Shown here: in pieces, positions 40,428 through 48,750 of the stretch
Layout of the letters: every line of letters starts with the position of its first letter
How positions within the stretch are numbered: position 1 is the stretch's first letter
From: Streptomyces sp. LBL
Lineage (GTDB): Bacteria > Actinomycetota > Actinomycetes > Streptomycetales > Streptomycetaceae
NCBI RefSeq assembly: GCF_029893585.1
Contig: NZ_JARXYX010000001.1
Span: forward strand, 124,001-188,000
Direction: 5' to 3'
DNA length: 64,000 bases
The notes under the pieces: model-generated
Told to the model about the DNA's origin: nothing
Database searches by the model: none
What the model saw: the letters and a program-made list of their open reading frames with translations, nothing else
Made by a program: the position numbers and the translations under genes

Positions 40428-42293
40428 ATGGACATGCCGAAAATGCCCGCGCGTCTGTTCGCTGTTCTGGTGGTCCTCTCCGGATTCCTGACGGCGACCG
40501 GGGTGAGACCCTCCACCGCCGAAGCGCTCTCTGACTCCCTCTGGTTCGACGACAGCCCTGTCACCGTGCGGGACGGCCGTCTCAGCGACGGCCAGGGCCG
40601 CGAGATCGTGCTGCGCGGCTACAACGTCTCCGGCGAGACCAAGCTGGCCGAGAACAAGGGCCTGCCCTTCGCCTCGGTCGCCGACGCGAAGAAGTCCGCG
40701 ACCGCGCTGCGCGCCCTCGGCGGCGGCAACTCGGTCCGCTTCCTGCTCTCCTGGGCCTACGCCGAACCGGTACGCGGCCAGGTCGACACGGCCTATCTGT
40801 CGGCCGCAACCGAGCAGATGCGCGCCTTCCTCGAAGCCGGTATCCGCGTCTACCCCGACTTCCACCAGGACCTCTACTCCCAGTACCTGTTCGACCCCGA
40901 CAGCTGGTACACGGGCGACGGCGCCCCCAAATGGGCCGTGGACGCCGGGAACTACCCGGACGAGAGCTGCGGGATCTGCCTGCTCTGGGGGCAGAACATC
41001 ACCCAGAACGAGGCCGTGAAGCGAGCGTCGTACGACTTCTGGCACAACGCCCACGGCCTCCAGGACGCGTTCCTCACCACCGCACAGAGGACGATGTCGT
41101 ACGTCAAGGAGCATGTGAGCGCCGCCGAGTTCGCGGGTGTCCTCGGCTTCGACCCGTACAACGAGCCGCACGCCGGTGTGTACGACTCCGGGCAGACCAG
41201 CCGCGCCTGGGAACGTGACGTGCTGTGGCCGTTCTACGAGAGGTTCCGCACCCGTATGGACGCGGCGGGCTGGCAGGACAAGCCCGCGTTCGTGGAGCCG
41301 AACATGTTCTGGAACGCCAACATCAGCTTCCAGAAGCAGGAGGGCGGTCTGCTGGACAGCGGCACCCTCGGCCCGGACTTCGTCTTCAACACCCACTTCT
41401 ACGACCAGAAGGCCATCTCCGGGATCTTCATGCCGGGCAAGGCCGGGGACGGCCAGTACGCGGCCGACTTCGGCACGGTCCGCGACCGCGCGGCGGCCGG
41501 CGGCACGGCCGGCATCGTCAGCGAGTTCGGCCATCCCCTCGTGGGCACCGTCTCCGACAAGGCGCCGACGGTCCTCAAGGCGATGTACCAGGCCCTCGAC
41601 TCCCGCCTGCCGGGCTCGAGTTGGTGGTCGAAGCCGGCCTCCTCCGGCTCGGTGCTCTCCGGTACGCAGTGGCAGTGGGACATCTACAACGGCCGTCACC
41701 ACGAGCTGATGAACGGCAACCCGGACAAGGTGCTCACCTCCGGTGACTCCTGGAACGACGAGGACCTGTCGGCCGTACGCCTCGACGACTCGGGAACGGC
41801 CGTGCTGCGGCAGGACGCCCGGCTGCTGGACCGGCTCTACCCGAGCGCGACGGCCGGCACCCCGGTCGGCTTCACCTACGAGGACCGCTCCCGCGACGGT
41901 TCCACCACCCTGACCTGGAACCCGGTGCCGAGCTCCCTCCCGAACGTCTCCCGGCTGGTCGGCTCGGGGCAGTACGGGCTGCTGCTGTGGCGCTCCGACG
42001 GCTCCTCGGCGCCCACCGAACTGCACCTCCCGGCCTCCTTCCCGACCGCGACGACCACGGTGGTCTCCGACCTGGGCACGTCCTACGGGCCGCCCGCCTA
42101 CACCCGGAACACCCCGATCGCGGCTGCCGCGGAACCGGGCGGCACCGGAAGCCGGCGCCTCCTGCTCACCGCCCCCGGCAACGGCGTTCTGCACTACGCG
42201 CTGGTGACCAACGGAACGACGGCACCTTCGACCACTCTGTTGAACGCGGCGAGGTCCGAGCTGTCTGCGTGGGCGGCACAGCGGGCCGGGTGA
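40428..42293 (+). CDS. Secreted GH5 glycosidase (endoglycosylceramidase-like)
   Basis: From ATG 40428 the 621-residue protein starts with a signal peptide (PARLFAVLVVLSGFLTATGV, processed near EALS). An upstream frame to 40392 exists. The GH5 TIM barrel begins LRGYNVSGETKLAENKGLPF, a pattern typical of endoglycoceramidases, and has YPDFHQDLYSQYL, the acid/base E246 in FDPYNEPHAG and the nucleophile E366 in GIVSEFGHP. A beta-sandwich domain (about 460-580) follows. The enzyme should cleave a glycan from a lipid or steryl aglycone outside the cell. No strong ribosome-binding site is visible. TTGAAA lies about 55 bases upstream. Confidence 0.87.
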   Translation: MDMPKMPARLFAVLVVLSGFLTATGVRPSTAEALSDSLWFDDSPVTVRDGRLSDGQGREIVLRGYNVSGETKLAENKGLPFASVADAKKSATALRALGGGNSVRFLLSWAYAEPVRGQVDTAYLSAATEQMRAFLEAGIRVYPDFHQDLYSQYLFDPDSWYTGDGAPKWAVDAGNYPDESCGICLLWGQNITQNEAVKRASYDFWHNAHGLQDAFLTTAQRTMSYVKEHVSAAEFAGVLGFDPYNEPHAGVYDSGQTSRAWERDVLWPFYERFRTRMDAAGWQDKPAFVEPNMFWNANISFQKQEGGLLDSGTLGPDFVFNTHFYDQKAISGIFMPGKAGDGQYAADFGTVRDRAAAGGTAGIVSEFGHPLVGTVSDKAPTVLKAMYQALDSRLPGSSWWSKPASSGSVLSGTQWQWDIYNGRHHELMNGNPDKVLTSGDSWNDEDLSAVRLDDSGTAVLRQDARLLDRLYPSATAGTPVGFTYEDRSRDGSTTLTWNPVPSSLPNVSRLVGSGQYGLLLWRSDGSSAPTELHLPASFPTATTTVVSDLGTSYGPPAYTRNTPIAAAAEPGGTGSRRLLLTAPGNGVLHYALVTNGTTAPSTTLLNAARSELSAWAAQRAG

Positions 42294-42298
42294 ATCGC

Positions 42299-42334
42299 TG
42301 CCCCAGGCCGATCCGAAGGACACGGCCCGGGGCA
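42299..42334 (+). terminator. Hairpin after the GH5 gene
   Basis: TGCCCCAGGCC (42299-42309) pairs with GGCCCGGGGCA (42324-42334) with one mismatch, 5 bases after the stop codon. Confidence 0.65.
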
Positions 42335-42395
42335 CCTTGACCCTCCCCTTGCGTCAGGGCTGAGCGTGGACCTCGACGAAAGGGCGGGTGAACGA

Positions 42396-42615
42396 GGTAC
42401 TCCGTCGCTCTGGGCGGGGCGGTCGGCCGCGACCGACGCCGCGATCGCCCCGATCCCCTCCCGGTCCCTCACCGCCGACCGGCTCGCCGACGCGTTGGAA
42501 CGGGTCGTACGACAGCAGAGCCACGCCCGCTCCGTTTTCGGTCGCCGCGGAGCACATGGCGATCGAGGACGGAGCGGGCGCGGCGGTCAAGGCCGTCGAG
42601 CGGCTGACGGGGTGA
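42396..42615 (+). pseudogene. C-terminal remnant of a macrolide-type (MGT/GT1) glycosyltransferase
   Basis: One frame reads PSLWAGRSAATDAAIAPIP, then SRSLTADRLADALERVV. Near 42525 the similarity moves to another frame, VAAEHMAIEDGAGAAVKAVE, which ends RLTG at TGA 42615. Together this is the C-terminal acceptor-side end of GT1 macrolide glycosyltransferases (usual pattern: FWA-R, PIP-R-LTA--LA-AL, then A-R---EDG---AV--IE). The first 300 residues are absent and at least one frameshift is present. Confidence 0.7.
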
Positions 42616-42618
42616 TCC

Positions 42619-43875
42619 TCAGGAGGCCGGTCCCGTCCAGCCCGCGCCCACATGCCCCAGACGGACGCGCTGCGGATGGTCGCCCACCGCCACCGACACC
42701 GTCTTCTGCCCGGTGGCGAAGTCGATGGCGGTGACTTGGTCGGCGCCGCTCTCGGACACGATGCAGCTCTTGCCGTCACCGCTGACGGTGGCCCAGTACG
42801 GCTTGGACACGGGGACGAGCGGGCCCTCCTTGAGGGTGGCGCGGTCCACGACGGTCGCGTAGTCGTCCATCGTGCCCGCCACGCACAGCTTGGAGCCGTC
42901 CGGTTTCATCGAAATGCCGTGGTGGCGCGAGTCGTTGACGAAGGTCGTACGGTCGTCGCTGGTCGCCGGGTTCTTCGGCAGGGTCTTGGTGCGGGTGATC
43001 TTGTCGGTGGCGATGTCGTACTCGAAGAAGCCGTTGAAGAACGACACCTGGAAGTACAGCTTGGACTGGTCGGGCGAGAAGACGGCCGGCCGGACCGCGT
43101 CGGAGTAGTCGGTGAGGCCGATCGCGTCCAGCCGCTGGCGCATGTCGATGACCTTGACCTGCTTGTAGGTCGTGGCGTCGACGACGGTGATGTGCCGGTC
43201 GCCCTTCGTCCAGTCCTGCCACGGGGCGTCCATCGAGGTGTTCACGTCGCCGATGGCCATGTTCCAGATGTACTTGCCGTCGCTGGTGAAGATGTTCTCG
43301 TGCGGCTTGTCGCCCGTGGCGAACGAACCGAGCTGCTTGCCCGTGGTGATGTCCAGGATGTGCACGGTGTTGCCGGTCGAGGCCGAGACCGCGACGCGCT
43401 TGCCGTCGGGGGAGACCGCCATGTGGTCGGCCCGGTAACCCGACACGGGGAAACGCCAGTTGAGGGCGCCCGTGGTCAGGTTGATGGAGACGACGTCGGC
43501 GAAGCTCGGTCGTGAGACCACCACCGATGTGCCGTCCGGAGTGGAGTACATGTCGTCGGCGAACTGGTCGTGTCCCTCGCCGACACTGTTGCGGATGGTC
43601 ATGAAGGCGATCCAGCGGATCGGGTCGGCGTTGATCTCCGCCATCCGCTGGGCCTTGTCGGGGATCACGTTGACGCGGCCGATCTTCGCGAAGTCCCCGC
43701 TGGACTTGATGACGTCGGCGGTGCCGTCCCAGTTGTTCGCCACGAACATCACCTCGCGCAGGGCGGCGGCGGAGCCGGCCGGGGCGGCGGTCGCGGCGGT
43801 CGCGGGAGCGGTGAGGGTCAGGACGAAGGCGGCGGCGGCTACGGAGCACAGGTGCCTGGTTCTGATGGCAGGCAT
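42619..43875 (-). CDS. Secreted YncE-like beta-propeller protein
   Basis: The 418-residue protein has a signal peptide (RTRHLCSVAAAAFVLTLTAP, cleaved after an Ala-rich stretch) and a seven-bladed propeller with repeated D-G-[KT]-x-[VIL] blade motifs: MYSTPDGTSVVVS, AVSPDGKRVAVSA, TSDGKYIWNM, KPDGSKLCVAG, VSGDGKSCIVSE. The repeated VVDATT, ILDITTGK and AIDFATGQ strands are typical of the YVTN/YncE family. No catalytic residues are evident. It may bind a metal, DNA or a partner protein outside the cell. AGGAAGAGAG precedes the ATG. The gene is divergent from a TetR gene, and an operator-like dyad lies between them, suggesting repression by that TetR. Confidence 0.82.
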   Translation of the reverse strand: MPAIRTRHLCSVAAAAFVLTLTAPATAATAAPAGSAAALREVMFVANNWDGTADVIKSSGDFAKIGRVNVIPDKAQRMAEINADPIRWIAFMTIRNSVGEGHDQFADDMYSTPDGTSVVVSRPSFADVVSINLTTGALNWRFPVSGYRADHMAVSPDGKRVAVSASTGNTVHILDITTGKQLGSFATGDKPHENIFTSDGKYIWNMAIGDVNTSMDAPWQDWTKGDRHITVVDATTYKQVKVIDMRQRLDAIGLTDYSDAVRPAVFSPDQSKLYFQVSFFNGFFEYDIATDKITRTKTLPKNPATSDDRTTFVNDSRHHGISMKPDGSKLCVAGTMDDYATVVDRATLKEGPLVPVSKPYWATVSGDGKSCIVSESGADQVTAIDFATGQKTVSVAVGDHPQRVRLGHVGAGWTGPAS

Positions 43876-43981
43876 GACTGCTCTCTTCCTCTGCTAGGGG
43901 TATGGACATGTACTGATAGGCATGGGCATGCCAATGAGCGCGCAAGAGTGGAGAACTGAACATGGTGGGATTCAGAGTTAA

Positions 43982-43997
43982 CTTACTGCAAAGTAAG
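43982..43997 (+). promoter_or_regulatory. TetR-type operator between the propeller and TetR genes
   Basis: CTTACT (43982-43987), GCAA, AGTAAG (43992-43997) is a perfect dyad with the half-site often used by AcrR/TetR repressors. It lies about 107 bases upstream of the propeller gene and 91 bases upstream of the TetR gene, so it can control both. A smaller dyad, GGCAT-GGGC-ATGCC, is at about 43919-43932. Confidence 0.65.
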
Positions 43998-44087
43998 GAA
44001 GGATTGCCCTTCTCCACAAGAGTGCGTACACGACAAAATCAATGTTCGAACTAAGTGCCCGAGAGTCGGGCGGGACGAGGAGGCGCG

Positions 44088-44750
44088 GTGACGGGCAGGC
44101 TCAGGACGCCGACCGGCCGCTATGGCGGCAAGACCGCCGCGGAACGGCAGGCCGAGCGGCATCGGCGCTTTCTGGACGCCGCGCTCCAGCTCTTCGGCGA
44201 CAACCCCGGCTATCGCGCCACCACCGTCGCCGCGCTCAGCGAGGCCGCGGGTCTGTCCACCCGCCAGTTCTACGAGGAGTTCCGCACCCTCGAGGACGTC
44301 CTGACCGCTCTCCACCTCGAGGTCAACGGCTGGGCCGAACAGGCGGTCCTGGACGCCGTGACCGGCGCGGAGAACCTCCCGCTCGCCGAGCGCGTCGCCG
44401 CGATCTTCCACGCGTACGCCGCGAACGTCACCGGCGACCCGCGCCGTATCCGCATCACCTTCGTCGAGATCATCGGCGTCAGTCCACGCCTGGAGGAACA
44501 GCGTCTGGCCCGCCGCGCCCGCTGGGTCGACCTGGTGTGCGCCGAGGCCGAGGCCGCCGTGGCGCGCGGGGAGGCGGCGCCCCGTGACTACCGGCTCGCC
44601 GCGACGGCGTTCATCGGAAGTGTCAACGGACTGCTCCACGACTGGAACGCCGGGTGGGTGCACGCGACGCTCGACGAGGTGGTCGAGGAACTGGTCCGGC
44701 AGTTGCTGGGGATCCTGCGGCCACCGGGGTGGGCGCCGCCCGGCGCCTGA
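44088..44750 (+). CDS. TetR-family regulator
   Basis: GTG 44088 with AGGAGG at 44078-44083 gives 220 residues. The N-terminal arm is basic and Gly-rich (GRLRTPTGRYGGKTAAERQAE), then a helix-turn-helix at about 25-70 (RFLDAALQLFGDNPGYRATT, then LSEAAGLSTRQFYEEFRTLEDVL). The C-terminal domain includes ITFVEIIGVSPRLEEQR, found in a subgroup of TetR proteins. It is divergent from the secreted propeller, with the dyad 43982-43997 between. Ligand unknown. Confidence 0.88.
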   Translation: MTGRLRTPTGRYGGKTAAERQAERHRRFLDAALQLFGDNPGYRATTVAALSEAAGLSTRQFYEEFRTLEDVLTALHLEVNGWAEQAVLDAVTGAENLPLAERVAAIFHAYAANVTGDPRRIRITFVEIIGVSPRLEEQRLARRARWVDLVCAEAEAAVARGEAAPRDYRLAATAFIGSVNGLLHDWNAGWVHATLDEVVEELVRQLLGILRPPGWAPPGA

Positions 44751-44759
44751 GGTGCGGCG

Positions 44760-44793
44760 CCGGTCCGCCCCCGGGGCCGGGGCGGCGGACCGG
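44760..44793 (+). terminator. Terminator of the TetR gene
   Basis: CCGGTCCGCC (44760-44769) and GGCGGACCGG (44784-44793) form a perfect 10-base stem 10 bases after the stop codon. Confidence 0.7.
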
Positions 44794-45388
44794 TGAACCC
44801 CAGCTCCCGAGCCGGTTCACCGCGGCCGGCACCGAAACTCGACGCCACCGGGCGCCGCCCACCCCCTCCACTGCCCGGCGACGGCCGCCGTGTCCAGCCG
44901 ATGAGCTTGCCGTGCGGCTTTCGGACCGCTCAGGCGGACGTACACTCGGCACATGGGTCGTATACGCGCCGTGAGGGACAGCCAGCAGGCTGACTGTCGG
45001 CTGCGTACGGCTGCCGTGGGACCGGCGGCCGTGGGACCGACGGCCGTCGACCCGGCGACCGCAGCCGACGACGATGCGCCCGAGGCCGGCCGTATCGCGC
45101 TGCACGGCCACGGCTAGCGTTCCGTAACCCACCCGAGGCGGGGCTCCGGCCTCGGGTGACTCGCAGCTCTTGCAGCTCTTGCAGCTCTTGCAGCTCTCGC
45201 AGACACACCGCAGGGATCACGGCAGGGCTTGCGCACTGGGCCTGAGCCGCCGCGTCCGGTCGATCGGACGCCTCCGCGACACCTGCGCACCCGCTCAACA
45301 GAACCATCGCGGCTCACGGCGCACCGCCGGGGCTGCCGCCTGGCGACGGCCGCACGACGGGCCGAGCCACCTTCGAGGGGACATCACT
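44794..45388. other. Gene-free stretch upstream of the MurE paralogue
   Basis: About 600 bases. The GTGGGACCGGCGGCC/GTGGGACCGACGGCC pair near 45016-45045 and the 9-base array at 45163-45198 are the only structures seen. Open frames on both strands lack family resemblance. The murE-like promoter should be in the last 200 bases. Confidence 0.35.
45163..45198 (+). repeat. 9-bp tandem repeat, four copies
   Basis: GCAGCTCTT occurs at 45163, 45172 and 45181 and as GCAGCTCTC at 45190, about 190 bases upstream of the MurE paralogue. It is a simple-sequence array likely to vary in number. Confidence 0.85.
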
Positions 45389-46951
45389 GTGAGGCTGAGC
45401 GAGTTGCTGGCTGGACAGGAGCACCACGTTCTGCAGGGCGACCCGGCGACGACGCAGGTCACCGCGGGAGCGACCTTCGATGCCGACCGGGTGACTCCGG
45501 GTTCGCTGTTCATCGCCGTGCCCGGCCACCGGGAAGGCGGCCCCGACGCGGTGGCGCCGGCCCTCGCGCGCGGCGCGGCGGCCGTACTCGTCGACGCCTC
45601 GACGCCGGCACCTGCGGCATCGGCGTGGGCGTCGGCGCCGGAGGTGTGCGTCGTACGGGTGCCGGACACCCGGACGGCGGCCGCGGTGGTCGCCTCCCGA
45701 TACTTCGGTGAGCCGGGGCGACAGATGGACGTGGTGGCGATCACCGGTACCAACGGCAAGACGTCGGTGTCGTACATGGTCGAATCGGTGCTGTCGATCT
45801 CCGAGGGCGCGAAGGTGGGGGTCATCGGGACCGCCGGCAGTCGGATCGGCGACGAGTTGATCCCGATGCCGAGGTCGGTGTTGACCACGCCGGAGTCGCC
45901 GGACCTGCAGTACCTGCTGGGCTGCATGCGCGACCGCGGAGTCGGCAGCGCGGTACTGGAAGCCACGTCCATGGGGCTGTTGACCCACCGGGTGGACCGT
46001 ACGTTCATCGACGTCGGCGTCTTCACCAACCTGACGCAGGATCACCTGGACGATCACGGAACGATGGCGAACTACCGGGATGCCAAGCTGCGTCTGTTCC
46101 AGGGCTTGTGCAGACACGCTGTGGTCAACGCCGACGACCCGGTGGGCGCCGGGATCCAGGCGATGATGCCGGGCGCGGTGACCACGTACGCCCTGGACGC
46201 CGAGGCGGACTACCGGGCCACGGACCTCTCCGTGGACGCTTCCGGCACGCGTTTCATCCTGCACCACGACGGCCGCAAGTATCCGGCGGCCATCCCCGTC
46301 CCGGGCCGCTTCTCGGTGGCCAACGCGCTGGCCACCGTGGCGGCCTGCCACCTTCTGGGCCACGATCTGGGCGGGCTGGTCGCCGCCCTCGACCGCATGC
46401 CTGCGATTCCGGGCCGGTTCGAGCGCTTCCAGACTCCGCAGGGCACGTCGGTGATCGTGGACTACGCCCACTCGCCGGACTCGCTGGACAAGGTCCTGAC
46501 CACCATCCGGGGCTTCGCACGCGGCCAGGTCATCACCGTCTTCGGCTGCGGCGGGGACCGGGACACCACCAAGCGGGCGGACATGGGCAGGATCGCCGGA
46601 ATCCACTCCGACCTGTGCGTCCTCACCTCGGACAACCCCCGCAACGAAGATCCCCAGGCCATCCTGGACCAGATCGCCCCCGGCATCGCGGCGACCGGCA
46701 CACCGTTCGAACGACTCATCGACCGCCGTGAGGCTGTCGCCTTCGCTCTCTCCGCCGCGGGACCGGACGACATCGTCCTGATCGCCGGCAAGGGCAGTGA
46801 ACCCCACCAGATCATCGGCGACGAACTGCTCCCCTTCAGCGACCTGGCAACCGTGCTCGAACTCACCCGGGGACAGCGGGTCCTGCCGCCTCGGCCTCGT
46901 CGCCCGGACCCGGATCCGGATGCCGCGATTGCTCCCGCAGTCTCCGGATAA
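45389..46951 (+). CDS. MurE-like UDP-MurNAc-tripeptide ligase (orphan paralogue)
   Basis: GTG 45389 has GAGGGG 8 bases upstream and gives 520 residues. The three Mur-ligase domains are present: an N-terminal UDP-binding domain (FDADRVTPGSLFIAVPG), the ATP-binding centre with AITGTNGKTS and HLDDHGTMANY, and a C-terminal domain with IVDYAHSPDSL and VFGCGGDRDTTKR. The amino-acid-selecting motif reads DNPR (D415-R418), the meso-diaminopimelate type. It is thus a plausible DAP ligase of peptidoglycan synthesis, but no other cell-wall division genes surround it, so it is not the housekeeping dcw copy. The C-terminal 30 residues are Pro/Asp/Arg-rich and outside the fold. A second MurE may serve as a variant wall enzyme, a resistance copy, or a ligase recruited to a peptide pathway. 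Confidence 0.85.
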   Translation: MRLSELLAGQEHHVLQGDPATTQVTAGATFDADRVTPGSLFIAVPGHREGGPDAVAPALARGAAAVLVDASTPAPAASAWASAPEVCVVRVPDTRTAAAVVASRYFGEPGRQMDVVAITGTNGKTSVSYMVESVLSISEGAKVGVIGTAGSRIGDELIPMPRSVLTTPESPDLQYLLGCMRDRGVGSAVLEATSMGLLTHRVDRTFIDVGVFTNLTQDHLDDHGTMANYRDAKLRLFQGLCRHAVVNADDPVGAGIQAMMPGAVTTYALDAEADYRATDLSVDASGTRFILHHDGRKYPAAIPVPGRFSVANALATVAACHLLGHDLGGLVAALDRMPAIPGRFERFQTPQGTSVIVDYAHSPDSLDKVLTTIRGFARGQVITVFGCGGDRDTTKRADMGRIAGIHSDLCVLTSDNPRNEDPQAILDQIAPGIAATGTPFERLIDRREAVAFALSAAGPDDIVLIAGKGSEPHQIIGDELLPFSDLATVLELTRGQRVLPPRPRRPDPDPDAAIAPAVSG

Positions 46952-47001
46952 ATGGCGCCGCGCCCCGGTACGACGCCTCCTTCGTGCCTGCCCTTGTGAT
47001 G

Positions 47002-47330
47002 GGAACGGAGAACTCGTCCTTCGAGCAGGGTGTGACGTAGCGCCAGGTAGGTGATCTCGATCTCCCCGTGCTCGTGGTGGAGACGCACCAGGTGGTCGGC
47101 GGGATCGGTGCGGTGGTCGTTGAGCGTGGTCAGCAGGCGGTAGGTCCCGCCGAAGTCGCCGCCGTCAGCGGTGCGGGAGTGGAACTCGGCCTCGATCACC
47201 CGCAGCGGGAGGCCGCCGATCCGGGTCAGGTAGGAGCCGTCGGGCGGCAGCGCCAGCACCGGCTGTCTTTCGTCAACCCACCGTGGGACGGTGCCCTGCG
47301 CCGACTGCTGACCGGGCTGCTCCTGGTCCG
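47002..47330 (-). mobile_element. IS4-family transposase fragment
   Basis: The minus strand reads LPPDGSYLTRIGGLPLRVIE, then GGTYRLLTTLNDHRTDPADH, then LVRLHHEHGEIEITYLAL and RHTLLEGRVLRS. This matches the centre of actinobacterial IS4-type transposases (DGSYLSRIG, YRL-TTL-DH, RL-YHERWEIE-TYLALRHTL-GGRVLRS) including the E of the DDE triad in a damaged form (HEHGEIE). Both ends are lost, and the rest up to the OYE stop codon is unrelated. It marks an old insertion next to the murE-like gene. Confidence 0.75.
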
Positions 47331-47370
47331 CGTTTGGATCGCGCAGCGCGCGCAGGGCACGGTCAGCGTC

Positions 47371-48495
47371 TCACGCGGTGGAGTCGATGGCTGCGGGGTA
47401 GTCGACGTAGCCGGTGACGCCGCCCTCGAAGTAGGTCGCGGGGTTCGGGGGTGTGAGTGGGGCCCCGGTGCGGAAGCGTTCGACGAGGTCGGGGTTGCTG
47501 GTGTACGGCTGCCCGAACGCCGCCAGGTCGATCACACCGCCGTCGATCAGTTCGTTCGCGCCGTCCAGTGTCATTCCGCCGGCCAGCACGACGGCGGTCC
47601 CGGGCATCTGCGCACGCATGTGGCGCAGGAGCCCCCGGAGCCGCCGCTGGAGTGTGCCGTCGTCGTCCGCGAAACCGCTCGTGTCGTGAACATGGACGTA
47701 GGCGAGTTCGCGGGTCGCGAGCTCGCCGGCCAGGGCCCGGTAGGTCTCCTCGGTCTTGGCGTCCGCCGGCATGCTGCCGACCGTGCTGTACGGCGAGATC
47801 CGGATCCCGACGCGGGGCGCACCGAGCCGCTCGATCACGGCGTCGACCACCTCAAGGGTGAAGCGGATCCGGTCCGCGACGGAGCCGCCCCCGTACTGGT
47901 CTGAACGGTCGTTGACCTCGGAGTTGAGGAATTGTTCGAACAGATACTGGGTGGCGGCGTGCAACTCGACACCGTGGAAGCCGGCCTGGTCCGCGTTGGC
48001 CGCGGCAGCGGCGAAGTCGGAAACCACGCGCGCGACCTCGTTGGTGCGCAGGGCGCGCGGTGTCGATGCCAGGACCCGCCCCGGGGTGCCGTCCGGCTGG
48101 TAGGCGAAGGCCATGTCGCCCGAGGCCTTCGCGGTGGAACTGACCGGTGCGATCCTGTCGGCCTGCAGGGACACGTGCGAGGCCCGGCCGGCATGCCAGA
48201 GCTGGGCGAAGATGCGGCCATCGCGGCTGCGGACGGCGTCGGTGACGCGCCGCCACCCGGCAATCTGCTCCCGGGTGTAAAGGCCCGGCGTGAACAGGTA
48301 ACCGGTGCCCTCGCGAGAGATGGGTGCGCCCTCGGACACGATCAGGCCCGCGCTCGCGCGCTGCGCGTAGTAGCGAACGGTGAGGTCGTCGGGAGTCTCC
48401 TCCAGCGCCCGGGCACGCGTCATCGGCGCCATCACGACACGGTTGGGGAGCTTCAGACCGCGCAGGTCGAATGGATCGAAAAGGTTCTGCTTCAT
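47371..48495 (-). CDS. Old yellow enzyme-family alkene/ene reductase (NemA/YqjM-like)
   Basis: ATG 48495 is chosen because a GAGAGG ribosome-binding site lies upstream and the family starts LFDPFDLRGLKLPNRVVMAPMTRAR. The 374-residue FMN-dependent TIM-barrel protein has IFAQLWHAGRASH, the FHGVELHAATQYLFEQFLN segment with HxA in place of HxxN, SDQYGGGSVADRIRF, and the FMN-phosphate loop VVLAGGM / AAFGQPYTSNPDL. It reduces activated C=C bonds or nitro groups with NAD(P)H. A near-perfect 42-base palindrome lies upstream, and the next gene on the same strand encodes a TetR regulator with the same core motif in its own promoter, so induction by an electrophile is likely. Confidence 0.92.
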   Translation of the reverse strand: MKQNLFDPFDLRGLKLPNRVVMAPMTRARALEETPDDLTVRYYAQRASAGLIVSEGAPISREGTGYLFTPGLYTREQIAGWRRVTDAVRSRDGRIFAQLWHAGRASHVSLQADRIAPVSSTAKASGDMAFAYQPDGTPGRVLASTPRALRTNEVARVVSDFAAAAANADQAGFHGVELHAATQYLFEQFLNSEVNDRSDQYGGGSVADRIRFTLEVVDAVIERLGAPRVGIRISPYSTVGSMPADAKTEETYRALAGELATRELAYVHVHDTSGFADDDGTLQRRLRGLLRHMRAQMPGTAVVLAGGMTLDGANELIDGGVIDLAAFGQPYTSNPDLVERFRTGAPLTPPNPATYFEGGVTGYVDYPAAIDSTA

Positions 48496-48520
48496 TGAGG
48501 TGCCTCTCATTCGCGAAAAC

Positions 48521-48562
48521 GTACATCTATACCTGGTACATGTGTACCAGGTACAGATGTAC
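48521..48562 (-). promoter_or_regulatory. Large operator palindrome of the OYE gene
   Basis: Two 20-base arms (48521-48540 and 48543-48562) around TG match at 19 of 20 positions. The core is GTACA-TG-TGTAC inside TACCTGG...CCAGGTA. It sits 26-67 bases upstream of the start codon. The same GTACA-NN-TGTAC core recurs ahead of the TetR gene (49352-49363). Confidence 0.8.
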
Positions 48563-48750
48563 AGATTCAAGGTCGTGGGCGTCACAGGGTGGCGTCACAG
48601 GGTGGTGGGGCGGCCGGCTCGCCGGCGCGAGGGCAGCACGGAATGCGGGAACCGGTGGGCGGGGGTTCCATGGGGCGCCGCGCCCGCGTCGGGCCAAAAG
48701 CCGGCCGACACGCCTCGGCGCGACGCGGCGCGACGCCGGCTCCTTGGCGG

